Shown: positions 61,488 to 64,000 of the stretch, piece by piece
Layout of the letters: the number at the start of each line of letters is the position of its first letter
Numbering within the stretch: position 1 is the first letter of the stretch
DNA from: an uncultured Roseovarius sp.
GTDB taxonomy: Bacteria > Pseudomonadota > Alphaproteobacteria > Rhodobacterales > Rhodobacteraceae
Assembly: GCA_947503145.1 (NCBI GenBank)
Contig: CANNCP010000002.1
Span: 1 to 64,000, forward strand
Length of the DNA stretch: 64,000 nucleotides
Reading direction: 5' to 3'
Notes under the pieces: model-generated
What the model was told of the DNA's origin: nothing
The model's database searches: none
The model's input: only the letters and a program-made list of their open reading frames with translations
Translations under genes and position numbers: made by a program

Positions 61488-63533
61488 TCAGATATCCTTG
61501 AGCAGTCGCAGCGCGTCATAGATCGCTGCGTGGGTGTTACGGGCCGAGACGGCATCACCGATGCGAAACAGTTGGAATGTGCCTTCGGGGTTGCGCGTGA
61601 TCGCCTGAGTCCGGCCCTCGATCAGCGCGTCATGATCCAGTGCGCCGCCATTTGACGACAGGTCACGCAGTTCAAAATAGAGATCATCCAGCGGCAGCGT
61701 TCCGTAATTGACCACCACCTGATCGTATTGCGCGTCTTCCTTGAGATCGCTGTAATCCGTGCCGATCGTCGCGGTCAGTTTGTTGCCATCCTGCGCCACG
61801 CCCAGCAGGCGACGCGTCACGGTAAAGCTCACGCCCTTGCCCTGAAGGCTGCGCATATACGGCACGAGGTTCATCGCCATGATATCAGGTGCGAAGGTAC
61901 GGTCAGGTGTCATCACCTCGACGCGTGCGCCCGCCGCGACCGCCATTTCGGCGGCTTGCAGCGCCGGATGATCGCCACTTTCGTCATAGATCAGGATATT
62001 CTCGGCCGGCTTTACATCGCCCGAGATGATGTCCCATGCGGTAACGACATGCGGTTCTTGGTGACCCTTCTCGAAAAGTTCAGTGTTGGGCAGACCACCG
62101 GTGGCGACGATGACCACATCAGGAGCAAGCGCGGTCACGTCACCCGCCTCGGCGAAGGTGTTGAAATGAAAAGTGACATCGCGGGCCGCGCATTGCGCCA
62201 TGCGCCAGTCGATGATGCCGATCATTTCGCGGCGCCGCGCGCTCCTTGCGGTCAGGCGGACCTGTCCGCCCGGATCGGCGGCGGCCTCGAATACCGTCAC
62301 GTCATGGCCGCGCTCGGCGGCAACACGGGCGGCCTCCAGCCCCGCAGGCCCGGCGCCAACGATCACCACCTTTCTGCGCGTTTTGGCCTTGGCTATGTCA
62401 TGCGGCATCGTCAGCTCGCGCCCGGTCGCGGCGTTGTGGATGCACAAGGCATCGCCCGCCTGATAGATCCGGTCGAGGCAGAAGGTCGCGCCGACACAGG
62501 GACGGATATCCTCTTCGCGCCCTTCGATAATCTTGCGCACGATATGCGGATCGGCCATGTGCGCTCGCGTCATGCCGACCATATCCAGCAGTCCGTCGGC
62601 AACAGCATGCCGGGCCGTTGCCACATCGGGGATACGCGCCGCGTGGAATGTGGGCATGCCGGTCGCCTTGCGCACTTCGCCCGCAAAATCGAGATGCGGC
62701 GCGCTGGCCATGCCTTGCACCGGGATGACGTCGGTCATGGCCGGATCGGTATGGATACGACCCCGGATCACATTCAGGAAATCGACCAGCCCTGACGCGG
62801 CAAGGCGTTTGGAAATCTCGATACCTTCCTCGGCGTCGATGCCCCCAGTCTGCACCTCATCGGCGGTATAGCGGATACCGACGATAAAATCGCTCCCCAC
62901 CCGCTTGCGGATCGCGTCCAGCACATCCATCGGAAAACGCAGACGGTTTTCCAGCGTATCGGCACCATATGGTCCGGTCAGATCGTTGGTCAGCGGCGAC
63001 CAGAGCTGATCCAGAAGGTGCCCGTAGGCCTGAATTTCTATCCCGTCCATGCCGCCTGCCTTCATCCGTTCGGCGGCGTCGGCGAAATCATTGATGATCC
63101 GCTCGATATCCCAATCCTCCAGCAGCTTGGGAAAGGCGTGGTGCGCCGGTTCGCGGTGTTTGGTCGACGACACCGCGGGCAGCCAATCGCCCTTGTTCCA
63201 GTTGGTGCGCCGACCCAGATGCGTCAGCTGGATCATCACCGCGCAGCCATGTTCGTGGCAGCCATCCGTCAGCTTCTGGATCCACGGCACCACCTCGTCG
63301 CGGTAAGCCAGCACATTGTTGAAAACCGGCGGGCTGTCTCGGGACACAGCGGCCGATCCGGCGGTCATCGCCAGCGCCACGCCGGCCTTCGCCCGTTCGG
63401 CGTGATAGGCGGCATAGCGCTCTTTGGGCATGCCATCCTCGGGATAGGCGGGTTCATGGCTGGTGGTCATGATGCGGTTCTTCAGCGTCAGGTGCTTTAG
63501 CTGGTAAGGCTGCAAGAGCGGGTCTTTGGTCAT
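61488..63533 (-). CDS. TMADH/DgcA-like flavoprotein: OYE plus FAD/NAD domain, N-demethylase candidate
   Basis: 681 residues. Residues 1-340: an FMN TIM barrel of the Old Yellow Enzyme type (LKNRIMTTSHEPAYPEDGMP, DGIEIQAYGHLLDQLWSPLT, PTFHAARIPDVATARHAVAD). Residues 345-370: iron-sulfur loop CVGATFCLDRIY...LC. The rest is an FAD/NAD domain, VVIVGAGPAGLEAARVAAER. Members demethylate trimethylamine, dimethylglycine, N-methylproline or similar. In typical TMADH the loop is CIGCNVC; here the second Cys is Ala, leaving three. Divergent TetR gene 128 bases away. Start ATG 63533 behind GAGGGAAAG. Confidence 0.85.
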   Translation of the reverse strand: MTKDPLLQPYQLKHLTLKNRIMTTSHEPAYPEDGMPKERYAAYHAERAKAGVALAMTAGSAAVSRDSPPVFNNVLAYRDEVVPWIQKLTDGCHEHGCAVMIQLTHLGRRTNWNKGDWLPAVSSTKHREPAHHAFPKLLEDWDIERIINDFADAAERMKAGGMDGIEIQAYGHLLDQLWSPLTNDLTGPYGADTLENRLRFPMDVLDAIRKRVGSDFIVGIRYTADEVQTGGIDAEEGIEISKRLAASGLVDFLNVIRGRIHTDPAMTDVIPVQGMASAPHLDFAGEVRKATGMPTFHAARIPDVATARHAVADGLLDMVGMTRAHMADPHIVRKIIEGREEDIRPCVGATFCLDRIYQAGDALCIHNAATGRELTMPHDIAKAKTRRKVVIVGAGPAGLEAARVAAERGHDVTVFEAAADPGGQVRLTARSARRREMIGIIDWRMAQCAARDVTFHFNTFAEAGDVTALAPDVVIVATGGLPNTELFEKGHQEPHVVTAWDIISGDVKPAENILIYDESGDHPALQAAEMAVAAGARVEVMTPDRTFAPDIMAMNLVPYMRSLQGKGVSFTVTRRLLGVAQDGNKLTATIGTDYSDLKEDAQYDQVVVNYGTLPLDDLYFELRDLSSNGGALDHDALIEGRTQAITRNPEGTFQLFRIGDAVSARNTHAAIYDALRLLKDI

Positions 63534-63626
63534 GTCTTTCCCTCGGTATCAGGCGCGGTTGGCAGCGGTCATGTCCCTGCGTGATGCCCCGACGGCTTGC
63601 CGGGATTGACGCAACTGTCCACAGAG

Positions 63627-63655
63627 TTGACATACCTGTCAAGTTTACCGACAAT
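63627..63655. promoter_or_regulatory. Divergent promoter/operator between the flavoprotein and TetR genes
   Basis: TTGACA (63627-63632), four bases TACC, and TGTCAA (63637-63642) form a perfect 6-4-6 inverted repeat. On the plus strand the TTGACA is a -35 with GACAAT (63650-63655) after 17 bases. The other half is TTGACA on the minus strand with GACAGT 17 bases further on. One site may therefore serve both promoters and the TetR regulator. Predicted plus-strand start falls on or near the ATG (63662), with no ribosome site. Confidence 0.55.
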
Positions 63656-63661
63656 TCGGCC

Positions 63662-64000
63662 ATGACCAAAATCGCCCCCCCTTCGCCCGGCAGCACACAG
63701 GAGGCATGGCTGCACGCCGCCTATGACGCATTGACCGAAGGCGGCGTCGAGACGGTCAAGATCATGCCACTGGCCAAACGTCTGGGCGTCACGCGCAGCG
63801 GATTCTATTGGCACTTCAAAGATCGCGACGCGCTGCTTGAGGGAATGATCCGCAATTGGGAAGACCAGAACACCGGCAATCTGATCGCCCGCTGCGAGGC
63901 CTATGCCGAAACCATCTGCGAGGCGGTTCTGAACCTGTTCGATTGCTGGCTGGACGATACGCTGTTCGATTCCCGTCTGGATTTGGCAATCCGCAACTGG
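63662..64000 (+). CDS. TetR-family transcriptional regulator (partial, 3' end outside the window)
   Basis: The first 113 codons are visible. Residues 10-55 hold the TetR helix-turn-helix: AWLHAAYDALTEGGVETVKI, then PLAKRLGVTRSGFYWHFKDR and DALLEGMI. The ligand domain begins in the visible part. Divergent from the flavoprotein gene and next to a 6-4-6 inverted repeat; it probably represses that gene and itself, with the flavoprotein's substrate or product as effector. No ribosome site before the ATG. Confidence 0.88.
   Translation, partial: MTKIAPPSPGSTQEAWLHAAYDALTEGGVETVKIMPLAKRLGVTRSGFYWHFKDRDALLEGMIRNWEDQNTGNLIARCEAYAETICEAVLNLFDCWLDDTLFDSRLDLAIRNW

Overview
The window looks like chromosome from an alphaproteobacterium of the family Rhodobacteraceae (Roseobacter/Rhodobacter group). 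The DNA is GC-rich. It carries the TrgA/TrgB tellurite-resistance pair next to cysK, a heterotetrameric sarcosine oxidase operon, an Atm1-type ABC exporter, CcmI, and many ATGA/GTGA-coupled gene pairs. I saw no rRNA genes, CRISPR array, prophage or complete insertion sequence.

Bases 1-4800 are accessory and decayed. An IS3-type transposase fragment runs in frame into a 5'-truncated DUF3987 gene. The next small gene is frameshifted at an 11-G tract. A three-gene surface-glycan cluster follows (GT2 glycosyltransferase, RgpF-like protein, methyltransferase), and its glycosyltransferase seems to have lost one G near the 5' end. This block stops at the 3' end of a tRNA-Ser(GGA) gene, which is a usual edge for an integrated island.

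Bases 5.0-14.9 kb, minus strand, hold a tightly packed series: photolyase, cyclopropane-fatty-acid synthase, trgA, trgB, cysK, an MscS-type channel and alaX. A good match to an RpoE/ECF11 (singlet-oxygen type) promoter lies just before the photolyase. Upstream of it is a class V aminotransferase. Bases 15.1-21.3 kb hold envelope protein quality control (hflK-hflC-DUF2065-degP) and rpiA-gor. Bases 21.7-31 kb hold an orphan Tat-exported solute-binding protein, a Bcr/CflA transporter, serS, a TspO-like membrane protein, and the yfgM-bamB-der operon.

Bases 31.2-42.3 kb hold an RND efflux pair with an unusually long pump, Atm1, a LysM protein, a LOG protein overlapping rarD tail to tail, and an Fe/Mn superoxide dismutase. 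At 42.6-44.1 kb is an orphan asparagine-synthase-like protein. Bases 44.2-49.6 kb are soxB-(small membrane protein)-soxD-soxA-soxG. Then come ccmI-ruvX-DUF1289, a 2-oxoglutarate dioxygenase-like gene coupled to a TauE/SafE transporter, and dusA.

Bases 54.9-61.2 kb hold two ABC importers, one for a polar amino acid and one of the osmoprotectant (OpuB/YehZ) type. The window ends with a TMADH/DgcA-like flavoprotein divergent from a TetR regulator. Together, osmoprotectant uptake, this N-demethylase-like flavoprotein and sarcosine oxidase suggest uptake and stepwise demethylation of N-methylated compounds to glycine and C1 units. That link is inferred from neighbourhood only. A near-identical 28-base element directly after the stop codons of two unrelated genes (38.3 and 47.8 kb) is the clearest non-coding signal.
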